A stretch of DNA of 64,000 nucleotides from Bacterioplanes sanyensis (GTDB taxonomy: Bacteria; Pseudomonadota; Gammaproteobacteria; Pseudomonadales; Oceanobacteraceae): assembly GCF_014652515.1 (NCBI RefSeq), contig NZ_BMYY01000002.1:1-64000 (forward strand), written 5' to 3'. The position numbers and the translations under genes were made by a program. Positions 44,779 through 61,688 of this stretch are shown one piece after another (the first letter of the stretch is position 1; every line of letters starts with the position of its first letter). The notes below the pieces were generated by a model. The model made no database searches. It worked only from the letters and a program-made list of their open reading frames with translations, and was not told the origin of the DNA.

Positions 44779-47268
44779 TCAGAACAGCTGCTCGGGCACG
44801 ATGCCGCTTTTCTGCTGCTCTTGCTCGCTGTTGGCGGCTGGCTTGGCCATCTCTGTCGGCACATTTTCCTGGCGGAAATACTCAAAGATGGCGCCGCTTT
44901 GCTGCGGTGGTGCCAGCAGGCCGGTTTCTGGATCGATGCGCACGCTGACAATGCCCTCGGGCTGCTGGTAGGGGCGCTCTGCGACGCCGTCTAACGCCTG
45001 TTTCATGTAGTCTACCCAAATCGGCAAGGCAGTATTGCTGCCGTAGGCCCAGCGACCAAGGGTTACTGGTTGATCAAAACCGACCCAAACCGTGGTTGCC
45101 AGACTGGGGTTAAAGCCAGCAAACCAAGCGTCTTTTTGATCATTGGTGGTGCCCGTTTTGCCGGCAAGGTCATTGCGACCCAAGGCCAGTGCCCGTTTGC
45201 CGGTACCGCGCTTCACCACATCTTGCATCATGGTCAGAATCAGAAAGTGGGTACGCTCATCAATCACGCGCGGCGCACAGCGAGGAGTCGGTGTGTTGAG
45301 GCCCAGGGAGCGCTGCATGTCTTGCTCCAGTTGCTGCAGGTCGTCTGCAACGGCTTCGCAAGCTTGGGCAGGGTGATGTTCGAACAACACTTGGCCATCA
45401 TCGTCTTCAATACGATCAATGACATAGGGCTCGACGGCGTAGCCGCCGTTGGCAAAAACAGCGTAGCCGGTGGCCAGCTCCATGGGAGATAGCGCTGAGG
45501 CGCCGAGGGCCAGAGACAAATCGCGGTTTAACTTGCTTGCGGGAATGCCAAAGGGGCTAATAAAGTCGATGGCGGTTTGCGGTCCTAAGCGCTTGAGCAC
45601 GCGAATGGAAACCAAGTTCTGAGATTTGTACAAAGCCTGGCGCAAGCGAGTCGGGCCATAGAATTTGCCGCTGACGTTTTGTGGCCGCCAGGTGTTCTCT
45701 AAGCTGGCATCTTCAAACACTACCGGCGCATCATTAATGATGGTGGCAGGTGTGAAGCCGTTAGCCAAAGCGGCGCTGTAAACGAACGGTTTAAACGCGG
45801 AGCCAGGCTGGCGCTCAGCCTGAATGGCCCGGTTGAAGCTGTTACTGGCCGGTGAAAAGCCACCGACTAACGCCTGCACGGCACCATCTTCTGGGGCCAG
45901 CGATACCAAGGCGCCCTCGACCTCAGGCTGCTGGGCTAAAACGGGCGCTCCATCGCGCATTTCGTACCAAACTGTCATGCCTGGTTCCAGTACTTCGCCG
46001 GCGGTTTTTAACGGGTCACCAATAATGTCGACGTTGACATGACGGCGTGCCCACTCAATGCCAGACCAAGGTAAGCGAATTTCACCTTGGCGCGTATACA
46101 GCCAGGCTTCTTTGTCGTCGACGCGGCTGACGATCGCAGCCTTGAGTACGCCTTGATCGGGCTGATCGCGTAGGTACGCCTGCCAGGCAGGCAAGGTCGC
46201 TTGCCAATCGACTTGGGCGGGACTTTGGGCGTCAGCCACAGAGGGCTGAGCGTCTGGTAACTGACTGTCGCTTTGCATCACAACTGGCAGCACTTCACCC
46301 TGGCCGCGCCAGCCATGATCGCGGTCATAATTTAGCAAGCCGCGCTGCAAAGCCTCATTAGCGGCTTGCTGACGCTTACTATCAACGCTGGTGATCACGC
46401 GATAACCCGCAGTGTAGGCCGCATTGCCATAGCGCTCTACCGCAAACTGTCGAGCCATTTCGGCGACGTACGGCGCAGACACTTCTGACTCGGGCCCATG
46501 GTAGCGTGCGGTAATCGGCGCCTTAGCTGCTTGCTCGAACTCTTGTTGGCTGATCATTTCCAGCTCGCGCATGCGCGCCAATACATAGTTACGGCGTTTG
46601 AGCGCGCGCTCTGGGTTATTAATCGGGTTGGCAGCAGAAGGAGCCTGAGGTAAACCGGCAATCATGGCTTGCTGGGCCAAATTGAGTTCACGCATGGGTT
46701 TGCCGTAGTAGACCTGAGCGGCTGCTTCTATGCCGTAGGCGCGCTTGCCGAGGTAGATTTTATTGAGGTACAGCTCGAGGATTTGCTGTTTTGTGAGCGC
46801 CTTCTCAATTTTTAAAGCCAGCAAAATCTCGGTGAACTTACGCGAGAAGGTTTTCTCGCTGCTAAGGTAATAGTTCTTGGCAACTTGCATGGTGATGGTA
46901 CTGCCGCCAGATCGCTTCTGGCCGGTGCTTAAAAGCTCGAAAGCGGCGCGGGCAAGGCCTTTAAAGTCAACGCCCATGTGCTCGAAGAAGCCATCATCTT
47001 CAGATGCCAGCAACGCATTGATGAAACGGGGAGGAGTGTCTTGGAAGCGAATCGGACTTCTTCTTTTGGTACCGAATTCACTGATTAGACGACCATCTTG
47101 GGTATACACTCTCAGCGGCGTCTGCAGTTCTGTGTCTAACAGATCCTGCGTATCGGGCAAGGTGGGGGCAAAATAGAGATAAATTGCCATCATCACCAAG
47201 CCGGCGCCTGCTATGGTGGACATTGTAAGCCAAAGAATTATCCGCGCGGCGATGTGTGTGGAAGCCAT
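44779..47268 (-). CDS. mrcA: Penicillin-binding protein 1A
   Basis: 829 residues: one membrane helix (about 10-32), glycosyltransferase domain with the EDDGFFEHMGVD and GGSTITMQVAKN motifs, an OB-like insert, and a transpeptidase with SAFK (serine nucleophile) and KTGTTND. It polymerises and crosslinks peptidoglycan from the inner membrane. Divergent from pilM, the order found in Pseudomonas and E. coli. Confidence 0.96.
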   Translation of the reverse strand: MASTHIAARIILWLTMSTIAGAGLVMMAIYLYFAPTLPDTQDLLDTELQTPLRVYTQDGRLISEFGTKRRSPIRFQDTPPRFINALLASEDDGFFEHMGVDFKGLARAAFELLSTGQKRSGGSTITMQVAKNYYLSSEKTFSRKFTEILLALKIEKALTKQQILELYLNKIYLGKRAYGIEAAAQVYYGKPMRELNLAQQAMIAGLPQAPSAANPINNPERALKRRNYVLARMRELEMISQQEFEQAAKAPITARYHGPESEVSAPYVAEMARQFAVERYGNAAYTAGYRVITSVDSKRQQAANEALQRGLLNYDRDHGWRGQGEVLPVVMQSDSQLPDAQPSVADAQSPAQVDWQATLPAWQAYLRDQPDQGVLKAAIVSRVDDKEAWLYTRQGEIRLPWSGIEWARRHVNVDIIGDPLKTAGEVLEPGMTVWYEMRDGAPVLAQQPEVEGALVSLAPEDGAVQALVGGFSPASNSFNRAIQAERQPGSAFKPFVYSAALANGFTPATIINDAPVVFEDASLENTWRPQNVSGKFYGPTRLRQALYKSQNLVSIRVLKRLGPQTAIDFISPFGIPASKLNRDLSLALGASALSPMELATGYAVFANGGYAVEPYVIDRIEDDDGQVLFEHHPAQACEAVADDLQQLEQDMQRSLGLNTPTPRCAPRVIDERTHFLILTMMQDVVKRGTGKRALALGRNDLAGKTGTTNDQKDAWFAGFNPSLATTVWVGFDQPVTLGRWAYGSNTALPIWVDYMKQALDGVAERPYQQPEGIVSVRIDPETGLLAPPQQSGAIFEYFRQENVPTEMAKPAANSEQEQQKSGIVPEQLF

Positions 47269-47334
47269 ATTAAAAGAACGTCTCTTGCCTCAGGAAGCCA
47301 GTGTTTATGCGGGCTAGAGCATTATAAGGGTTTT

Positions 47335-47364
47335 TTGTTCTTTTAATAGGAATGTGCTTATAAT
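47335..47364 (+). promoter_or_regulatory. Candidate pilM promoter
   Basis: TTGTTC (47335-47340), 18 bases, TATAAT (47359-47364), 67 bases before the pilM start. Confidence 0.5.
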
Positions 47365-47385
47365 GACTTTGACAGATAGGATTAG

Positions 47386-48497
<1,112 letters not shown>

Positions 48498-48498
<1 letters not shown>

Positions 48499-49052
48499 TG
48501 GCGAATATTAACTTACTACCTTGGCGGGAAGAGCGGCGCAAATGGCGTAACCAAGAGTACTACAAAGCGTTGGGCTTAGTGCTGATTCTGGCATGCTTTG
48601 TGATTTATATAGTGCACGATTATTTTAGCAGCGCAGTCGATGAGCAACTCCAGCGCAATGCTTACGTTCAAGAAGAGATGAAAGTCCTAGATGCTAAAAT
48701 TGAGGAAATCAAAAAGCTACGCGAAACGCGCGAACAATTGATCGAGCGTATGGAGCTTATACAGGCATTGCAAGGTAATCGCCCAGTCATTGTCCGGATG
48801 TTTGACGAACTCGCCAAATCTGTACCTGATGATCTGTTTTTTACATCTCTTTCAATCAAAGGGCAGACAGTTGTTGTAAAGGGTAAGGCGAAAGCAAATG
48901 CGCGTGTTGCGGCCTTGATGCGCAACTTTGATAGCTCGCAGTGGTTTACAGATCCTGAGTTGGTTTCGGTGCGCTCTGTTTCTGAGGACGTCAAAGAGTT
49001 CGAAGTGCGTATGCAGAGAGTCAACCCGAATCAGCCAGAGGAGGAGCTATAA
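48498..49052 (+). CDS. pilN: Type IV pilus alignment protein PilN
   Basis: 184 residues. It opens with NINLLPWREERR, the conserved PilM-binding peptide, then one membrane helix (YYKALGLVLILACFVIYIV) and a coiled coil with a periplasmic ferredoxin-like domain. It pairs with PilO. The stop is directly followed by pilO. Confidence 0.95.
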
Positions 49053-49688
49053 ATGGCAAATTCCAAAGGAGCTAGTACTGCTGCCTGGCTAGATAAGTTA
49101 AAAGAAATTGAAGTCGATGATATCAATAACATTGACTGGGAGAACATGGGGTCCTGGCCTTTGCCTGGGCGTATTGTCTTTGCTGCGTTAGTTGCAATTG
49201 CTTTGCTAATAGGGAGTTATTTCTACTTGATCAGCGATGAGATTGATCGCCTCAAGGCTGAGCAGCAGCGAGAGCTAACACTGAAGCGTGACTTTGAAAG
49301 CAAGGCATTTCGGGTTGCTAATCTAGAGCAATACAAGGATCAACTAGTCGAGATGGAGCAAAGCTTCGGCTCTTTGCTGAAACAGCTGCCACGAGATACA
49401 GAAGTCCCAGGTTTAATTGATGATATTAGCGGCTCGGCTTTGGGTGCAGGCTTAGCGCTTGAAGCAATTGACCCAAGCACGATGGTACGAACGGAGTTTT
49501 ACAATGAGCTGCCCATCAATATCGAGGTGATGGGAGAGTTTCATGAGATGGGCTCCTTTGTTTCTACAGTGGCATCTTTGCCGCGCATCGTTACTTTGCA
49601 TGATTTCAACATTGAGAGCCAAGAAAACTCTGAATTAAGAATGACGATTCAGGCCAAGACTTATCAATACAATCCGGAGGAAGAGTAG
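49053..49688 (+). CDS. pilO: Type IV pilus alignment protein PilO
   Basis: 211 residues: cytoplasmic N-terminus, membrane helix (IVFAALVAIALLIGSYFYLI), coiled coil and a periplasmic domain (LPINIEVMGEFHEMGSFVSTVASLPRIVTL). Forms the PilN-PilO bridge to PilP. Its last base overlaps the pilP start. Confidence 0.95.
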   Translation: MANSKGASTAAWLDKLKEIEVDDINNIDWENMGSWPLPGRIVFAALVAIALLIGSYFYLISDEIDRLKAEQQRELTLKRDFESKAFRVANLEQYKDQLVEMEQSFGSLLKQLPRDTEVPGLIDDISGSALGAGLALEAIDPSTMVRTEFYNELPINIEVMGEFHEMGSFVSTVASLPRIVTLHDFNIESQENSELRMTIQAKTYQYNPEEE

Positions 49689-50224
49689 TGATGAGGCTTA
49701 TCATGCTTTTGAGCACCTTGGCTTTTGTGAGCGGTTGCTCATCCTCTGGTGACCATGATGATCTTAAAGCGTTTGTGAATGAAACGTTGTCAAAACCCCG
49801 CGGACGTATTGAGCCGATTCCAGTTTTCAAACCATATGAGTCGTTCAATTATAGTGCAGCGGGCCTTAGATCTCCTTTTGAACTGCCTGTTATTGTTGAT
49901 GAGTCAGTCAAAGTTCAAGATGAAAAATCAGACCTTAAACCTGATTTGAATCGTCCAAAAGAGCATTTGGAACAGTATGGCTTTACCGAGCTTGCAATGG
50001 TGGGCACGATCAATAGATCCGAAGGTGATTTGTGGGTCTTGGTGCGCGATGGTGACGGCGGCGTAGTGAAAGTTCGTGAAGGAAATTACCTCGGGCAGAA
50101 TCACGGGCGCGTGATTTCCGTTTCTGAGTACCGAATGAATATTATTGAAATAGTACCCAACGGTATGGGTGGTTGGATTGAGCGTCCACGCACAATGGTG
50201 CTGGAAGGGTTGTCAGGAGAATAA
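49688..50224 (+). CDS. pilP: Type IV pilus lipoprotein PilP
   Basis: 178 residues. A lipoprotein signal (LLSTLAFVSGC) is followed by an extended linker with PFELP and a small beta domain (LAMVGTINRSEGDLWVLVRDGDGGVVKVREGNYLG) that binds PilQ. GTG at 49688 is seven bases after GGAGG; ATG 49691 is possible. Confidence 0.93.
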   Translation: MMRLIMLLSTLAFVSGCSSSGDHDDLKAFVNETLSKPRGRIEPIPVFKPYESFNYSAAGLRSPFELPVIVDESVKVQDEKSDLKPDLNRPKEHLEQYGFTELAMVGTINRSEGDLWVLVRDGDGGVVKVREGNYLGQNHGRVISVSEYRMNIIEIVPNGMGGWIERPRTMVLEGLSGE

Positions 50225-50225
50225 G

Positions 50226-52340
50226 ATGAGACTTCGTATGCTGACGATAAATTTGAACAAGTGGGCGCTGCTAATATTGTCGCTGTTGGTCAGTGCCATT
50301 TCTTCGGCTGCAGTGTTGAAAGATATAAACTTTTCATCATTGCCTGGTGATGTGACTGAAATTGAACTCACCTTTGATGGAACCCCGCCTGAGATTTCAG
50401 GCTATACCATTGAAAAACCTGCCCGCATCACGATTGATATGCCCGGTGTGGAAAACTCTTTGGCAAGTAAGCGCTATCAAATTGGTGCTGGCAATGCGCG
50501 TGAAGCCGTGGTGCTGTCCGCCAAAGACCGTACCAGAATGGTGATTAAGCTAGCTCGTTTAGTTGACTACCAGTCAAGTGTTGAAGGGGATACCGTGCTG
50601 CTACGCATCGGTCGCTCTGCTGAAGAGCAGACCTTCAAGGCTGCAAAAAGAGATGCTCCTGCAAATTTGTTAGGTAGTGCGACCAGCTCTCTGCGTGAAC
50701 TGAAGATCGTAAATATAGATTTTCGTCGTGGCGAGTTAGGGGATGGTCAGGTGCAAATTTTGCTCAGCGATGCAAAAGCCGCAGCTGATGTGCGCCGTGA
50801 AGGGGGTAAGTTGGTCGCTGAGTTAGAAGGTGTGCGTCTGCCTAAGGAGCTGCGTCGGCGGCTAGATGTTTTGGACTTCGCCACACCTGTAAAATTTGTT
50901 GATGCTCGCTCTGTCGACGGCGGTACTAGAATTGTTATTGAGCCGAAAATTGATGAGTATGATTTCCTCGCTTACCAAGCTGATCGCCTTCTTTCGATCA
51001 ATATTTCAGAATTACCCGAAGAAGAAGCTGCTGAACGTAAAAAAGCGTTCCCGTTTACTGGTGAGAAGCTTTCTCTGAATTTCCAAAATATTGAGGTTCG
51101 TGCAGTTCTGCAGCTGATTGCAGACTTTACTGGGCTCAACCTGGTGGCTTCGGATACCGTGCAGGGTAATATCACCTTACGCCTACAAGATGTTCCTTGG
51201 GATCAGGCGCTAGACTTGGTGTTGAAAACGAAAGGCCTTGGGCAGCGCCAGATGGGTTCTGTCTTGTTGATTGCACCGGCAGAGGAAATTGCTGCGCGTG
51301 AAAAGGTTGAGCTAGAAGCTGTACGTCAAGTAGAGGAGCTGGCTCCTCTGGTGACAGAGTATATGCAGCTGAACTACGCCAAAGCAGCCGATCTGGCGGA
51401 GCTTCTTACATCGGAAAGTGGTTTGCTATCTGAGCGTGGCACAGCAGTGGTTGATGAGCGTACGAATACTCTGTTGATGAAAGATACTGCGTCTAATTTG
51501 GAAAAAATTCGAGAGGCGCTATCACTCTTAGATGTTCCTGTGCGTCAGGTTTTGATTGAGGCACGTATTGTTGTAGCTTCAACCGATGTCGGTGAAGAAA
51601 TGGGCGTGAAGTGGGGCGGCGCTGGATTTAAGGATAATGGCAGCAATTGGACGACCATAGGCGGCAGTAAGCAGACTCTATCTGAAAGTAATCAGATCTT
51701 ATTCGATCGTGCCACTCAGGCGACGGCTGGTAGCAACTCTATCGATTTAAATGCAGCAGATATTGTTAATTTTGGCGTGACGGATGCCGCTGCTCCTAGT
51801 ATTGCGTTGGGGTATCAAACGGCTGACTACTTGCTGGATATGGAGTTGGCGGCAATTGAGACTGACGGTAAAGGGGAGGTGATTTCACAGCCTCGGGTCA
51901 TGACTGCTGATGGCAAGACTGCCATGATTGAGTCCGGTACAGAGATTCCATATCAGGAAGCAGCATCCAGTGGTGCCACCAGCGTGTCGTTTAAGTCCGC
52001 GGTGCTTAAGCTGGAAGTGACTCCGCAGATCACACCAGATGACCGCATCATTATGGATCTGGTTGTTACAAAGGACTCAGTAGGTGAGAGCACAGTGGCG
52101 GGACCATCAATTGACACCAATGCCGTTGAAACCCAAGTGCTGGTGAATAATGGTGAAACCATTGTTTTGGGTGGTATCTTTGAGTCTTCAAACCGTACAA
52201 CTATTCGCAAGACACCATTCTTCGGTGATTTACCTTTGATCGGTGCCCTGTTCCGCTACAAGCAGGTAGAAGACGAAAAAACTGAGCTGCTGGTCTTTAT
52301 CACCCCTAAACTGGTGAAGGATACGCTTAGCGCTCGTTAA
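50226..52340 (+). CDS. pilQ: Type IV pilus secretin PilQ
   Basis: 704 residues: signal peptide, AMIN domain (peptidoglycan binding, about residues 30-160 and a second copy to 270), N-domains ([26 protein letters not shown]) and a secretin core ([27 protein letters not shown]) forming the outer-membrane gate. ATG 50226 after AGGAGA. Confidence 0.96.
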   Translation: MRLRMLTINLNKWALLILSLLVSAISSAAVLKDINFSSLPGDVTEIELTFDGTPPEISGYTIEKPARITIDMPGVENSLASKRYQIGAGNAREAVVLSAKDRTRMVIKLARLVDYQSSVEGDTVLLRIGRSAEEQTFKAAKRDAPANLLGSATSSLRELKIVNIDFRRGELGDGQVQILLSDAKAAADVRREGGKLVAELEGVRLPKELRRRLDVLDFATPVKFVDARSVDGGTRIVIEPKIDEYDFLAYQADRLLSINISELPEEEAAERKKAFPFTGEKLSLNFQNIEVRAVLQLIADFTGLNLVASDTVQGNITLRLQDVPWDQALDLVLKTKGLGQRQMGSVLLIAPAEEIAAREKVELEAVRQVEELAPLVTEYMQLNYAKAADLAELLTSESGLLSERGTAVVDERTNTLLMKDTASNLEKIREALSLLDVPVRQVLIEARIVVASTDVGEEMGVKWGGAGFKDNGSNWTTIGGSKQTLSESNQILFDRATQATAGSNSIDLNAADIVNFGVTDAAAPSIALGYQTADYLLDMELAAIETDGKGEVISQPRVMTADGKTAMIESGTEIPYQEAASSGATSVSFKSAVLKLEVTPQITPDDRIIMDLVVTKDSVGESTVAGPSIDTNAVETQVLVNNGETIVLGGIFESSNRTTIRKTPFFGDLPLIGALFRYKQVEDEKTELLVFITPKLVKDTLSAR

Positions 52341-52341
52341 C

Positions 52342-52860
52342 ATGACCATCCGTTCTATTTTTCTGGTCGGGCCGATGGGTGCTGGTAAAAGCACCATCGG
52401 CCGTTTGCTGTCTGCAGAGCTTGGCTTAGAGTTCTTTGATACCGACAAGGTGATTGAGGAGCGCTGTGGCGCCAATATTCCTTGGATCTTTGATGTTGAA
52501 GGGGAGGTTGGCTTTCGTGATCGTGAGCAGCAAGTTGTAGACGAGCTGACCCGTCATTCTGATATTGTGCTTGCCACTGGCGGCGGCGTGGTAATGCGGC
52601 CTGAAAATCGTCGCCACCTCAGCAGTCGCGGCACGGTTGTGTACTTGCGTACCACAGTGGCTCAGCAGCTGGTGCGAACTTCTAAAGACAAAAACCGCCC
52701 CTTACTGCAGGCTGAAAATCCTGAGCAAATTCTTCGGGACCTTTTTTCTAAGCGCGACCCTCTGTATAAAGAGGTAGCCGATTTGGTGATTGAAACCGAC
52801 AAGCGCAACCCACGTTGGGTCGTGCAAGAGCTTAAGAAGCGTCTCAAGGTAATCGCATGA
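52342..52860 (+). CDS. aroK: Shikimate kinase
   Basis: 172 residues; P-loop [12 protein letters not shown], shikimate-binding Asp in [16 protein letters not shown]. Phosphorylates shikimate in aromatic amino acid synthesis. Its stop overlaps the aroB start (ATGA). Confidence 0.97.
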   Translation: MTIRSIFLVGPMGAGKSTIGRLLSAELGLEFFDTDKVIEERCGANIPWIFDVEGEVGFRDREQQVVDELTRHSDIVLATGGGVVMRPENRRHLSSRGTVVYLRTTVAQQLVRTSKDKNRPLLQAENPEQILRDLFSKRDPLYKEVADLVIETDKRNPRWVVQELKKRLKVIA

Positions 52861-53939
52861 AAACGTTAAATGTAGATTTGGGTGAGCGTAGCTACCCAAT
52901 CTATATCGGCCGCCAACTGCTGGCCGAGCCGCAATTCTACCATTCCCATATTCGTGGTTCTCAAGTGCTGGTGGTGTCGAATGAAACCGTCGCACCCTTG
53001 TATCTCAATGCCGTTCGCCAGGCTTTAAGTGGATATAAGCTGGATGAGGTCATCTTGCCCGATGGCGAGCAATATAAAACACTCGATGTTTTAAATCAGG
53101 TATTTGATGGTCTGTTATCGCATCAGCACAACCGCTCAACTACATTGCTGGCTTTGGGTGGTGGTGTGGTTGGTGATATGACTGGGTTTGCTGCCGCTTG
53201 TTATCAGCGGGGTGTGGATTTTATTCAGGTCCCTACCACCTTGCTATCGCAAGTAGATTCATCCGTGGGTGGTAAAACCGCAGTCAATCACTCATTGGGT
53301 AAAAATATGATCGGCGCTTTTCACCAGCCACGCTGTGTGATTGCTGATACCGATACCTTAGAAACACTGCCAGAGCGTGAACTTTCTGCGGGGTTGGCGG
53401 AGGTAATTAAGTACGGCCTGATTTGTGATCAGCCTTTCTTTGATTGGCTGGAGACCAACATTGAGTCGCTGATGGCTCGCGATCCTGAAGCTTTGGCGTA
53501 CGCCATCGAGCAGTCGTGCCATGATAAAGCACATATTGTTGCGCAGGATGAAAAAGAGTCAGGTATTCGAGCCATTCTGAATCTCGGCCACACCTTTGGT
53601 CACGCCATTGAGACTCATCAGGGCTACGGCGAATGGTTGCATGGTGAAGCGGTGGCCACAGGCATGTTGATGGCGGCTGATCTAAGTCGTCGATTGGGGT
53701 GGATTTCGGCGCTAGACGTGGAGCGTTTGCAGCGATTGTTGTCTAAAGCCCGTTTGCCGATTGTCGGCCCAGCGCAGATGTCCGACCATGACTATGTGTC
53801 GCGCATGCAAGTTGATAAGAAGGTGCTGGATGGGCGCCTGCGTTTGGTGTTATTGAAATCTATCGGTCAGGCACTAGTGACCGGCGAGGTGCCAGAGGCC
53901 GCATTGTTAGAAACTCTGGCAGACTATCGCGACTGCTAG
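52857..53939 (+). CDS. aroB: 3-dehydroquinate synthase
   Basis: 360 residues: [29 protein letters not shown] (NAD), [20 protein letters not shown] and the zinc ligands in [12 protein letters not shown]. Cyclises DAHP to dehydroquinate. Overlaps aroK and is followed by damX, as in E. coli and Pseudomonas. Confidence 0.97.
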   Translation: MKTLNVDLGERSYPIYIGRQLLAEPQFYHSHIRGSQVLVVSNETVAPLYLNAVRQALSGYKLDEVILPDGEQYKTLDVLNQVFDGLLSHQHNRSTTLLALGGGVVGDMTGFAAACYQRGVDFIQVPTTLLSQVDSSVGGKTAVNHSLGKNMIGAFHQPRCVIADTDTLETLPERELSAGLAEVIKYGLICDQPFFDWLETNIESLMARDPEALAYAIEQSCHDKAHIVAQDEKESGIRAILNLGHTFGHAIETHQGYGEWLHGEAVATGMLMAADLSRRLGWISALDVERLQRLLSKARLPIVGPAQMSDHDYVSRMQVDKKVLDGRLRLVLLKSIGQALVTGEVPEAALLETLADYRDC

Positions 53940-53963
53940 TTCAGCGTAACAGAGGAGGTGGTG

Positions 53964-55439
53964 ATGTACGACTTGGATACGCCAACAGCCCCAGCGGCTG
54001 AAAAGCCTGCGGCTCCATCTGGGTTACTTCCTCTGCAAAGCCAACGCAGTCATCTAGAGCTGTTATCTCACTTATCCGCCTACAGCGAGTTGTTGGTACT
54101 GGTATGTGGCGATGCCGGAGCCGGTAAGACGACGCTCGCTCGTATGCTGCAGCATCAGCGCTTAGGTTTAGAAGAAACGCTCCTGCTCATCGCGAATCCC
54201 GGCATGGGCTGGGAGCAGTTGCTCGGTCAAATTGTATCGGCATTAGAGTACACCGGCTTATCGCAACAGCGTGCGGAGGCATTAGATGAACTCAAGGCCC
54301 TGCTGTTAGAACGTTATAAGGAAGGCGGCGGCTTAGTGGTTATGCTGGACGACGCCGATGCGTTATCAGCGGAAACACTCAACGACATCAGCTATTTGGC
54401 GTTGCTGGCACCTCAACAACTATCGTTTGTATTGTTGGGGCGCGATGGCTTTGAACGCCAGTTGCGTTCCGGACCAACCTCCGCGCCTACGCATGTGGTT
54501 CAACTGGAACCGTTGCCAGAGGTCGACGCCATCGCGCTGTTGCAGCATAAATTTGCCGGTCTGACCGATTGCCAAGCCAAGGCGGTTTACAACTCCTCGA
54601 CGGGCTTTCCGGCGGATTTGCTGGCACGAGTACCTGACCAGTCGCCCTCTCAAGCGGCTGAGCTGCGAGCTGATGATGCTAAACCGTCTGCCTCTGTTAG
54701 GGCTCGATTTCCGCTATGGCATATCGTTGCTGTTGCATTGGTGGGCACTGCCACAGTGATGTCTTTTCTTTATCAAAGTAAGCCCGAGGCGACAGCTAAG
54801 CCAACGGCTGAGCAAATTCTGCAAGACCTTGAGTTGTCGAACTTGAACGGGATTTCAACAGAGCCTAATGCCGTCGATTTCAACTATCCGGCCAGCGAAC
54901 AGGGCAATGCTCCTATTGATTCGGCTGAAATGTCAGTGGTCGATGCAGAGGTGCCACCCGTTGCAACCACAGAGCCTGCTCCGACGGCCAAATCACAGTC
55001 GACAACCATAGCGGCTGATCCAAACAAAGCACCATCGGTCGAGCCAAGTCTTCCGCAGCGTGAAGCCGCTGCCGCGAAGGTCGCTGCGCCGCAATCGACG
55101 CTGGAGCCTGAAACCCGTCAAGCAGAGGCGGCTGCTAGTGATTCACAAAACAGTGATGCGAGGCAGCTACTGACGGCGCAAGGATTTGTTATTCAGGTGT
55201 TGGGTGTTAAAAACCGTAGCGCCGCTGAAGCCTTCATTGCTCGCTGGCAAGAGCGGGTGCCACAGCGCTTGTATCTCTATCAAAGTACCTATCAAGGTGA
55301 GCCATGGTATGTGGTTGTGGTAGGTATTTTTGCGGATAACTCCGCAGCCCGAAAAGCTTCCGAAGCCTTTCCTTCAGGCTTTGTGGCCGGTTCGCCCTGG
55401 GTTCGAAATCTCAACCAGGTTCGGCCTTCCATTAAGTAG
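53964..55439 (+). CDS. damX: DamX-like AAA ATPase / SPOR cell-division protein
   Basis: 491 residues: N-terminal AAA domain with P-loop GDAGAGKTTL and Walker B VVMLDDAD, one membrane helix (HIVAVALVGTATVMSFLYQ, about residue 255), an Ala/Pro/Glu-rich linker and a C-terminal SPOR domain (FVIQVLGVKNRSAAEAFIARW). It binds septal peptidoglycan. The ATG at 53964 has AGGAGG five bases before it. Confidence 0.9.
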   Translation: MYDLDTPTAPAAEKPAAPSGLLPLQSQRSHLELLSHLSAYSELLVLVCGDAGAGKTTLARMLQHQRLGLEETLLLIANPGMGWEQLLGQIVSALEYTGLSQQRAEALDELKALLLERYKEGGGLVVMLDDADALSAETLNDISYLALLAPQQLSFVLLGRDGFERQLRSGPTSAPTHVVQLEPLPEVDAIALLQHKFAGLTDCQAKAVYNSSTGFPADLLARVPDQSPSQAAELRADDAKPSASVRARFPLWHIVAVALVGTATVMSFLYQSKPEATAKPTAEQILQDLELSNLNGISTEPNAVDFNYPASEQGNAPIDSAEMSVVDAEVPPVATTEPAPTAKSQSTTIAADPNKAPSVEPSLPQREAAAAKVAAPQSTLEPETRQAEAAASDSQNSDARQLLTAQGFVIQVLGVKNRSAAEAFIARWQERVPQRLYLYQSTYQGEPWYVVVVGIFADNSAARKASEAFPSGFVAGSPWVRNLNQVRPSIK

Positions 55440-55488
55440 AAATAACAAAAAAAGCCCTCTTTTTGCCATTTTTTCGTAAGTAACCTCT

Positions 55489-55517
55489 TTGTTGCGGAGT
55501 GTTTGCGTGTGTAGAAT
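55489..55517 (+). promoter_or_regulatory. Candidate gltB promoter
   Basis: TTGTTG (55489-55494), 17 bases, TAGAAT (55512-55517), about 95 bases before gltB. Confidence 0.55.
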
Positions 55518-55612
55518 GGTCGTCCTTTTTGTCTTGAGGTTGGTTGATTTTTAACCATCCTGGCTTTTTAAGCCCCTGATATTTAATCGTTTTTACTGAT
55601 GAGGGCTGTTCT

Positions 55613-61521
<5,909 letters not shown>

Positions 61522-61565
61522 TGTAACTTCTCAGTAAAGCCCGCTAACTTCCCGACAGAAGGTAG

Positions 61566-61603
61566 AAAGCGCAGCTCTGTATGGACAGGGTTGCGCTTTT
61601 GTT
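61566..61603 (+). terminator. Rho-independent terminator after gltD
   Basis: AAAGCGCA/TGCGCTTT encloses a second stem CTCTGT/ACAGGG and runs into TTTTGTTTT. Confidence 0.88.
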
Positions 61604-61688
61604 TTATGGCTGATTACCCGATCCGGTGTTATTCTTTCGAGCAAAGCGATACAACCCGATGGGACGAGATAAGATGGAGCGTATACGC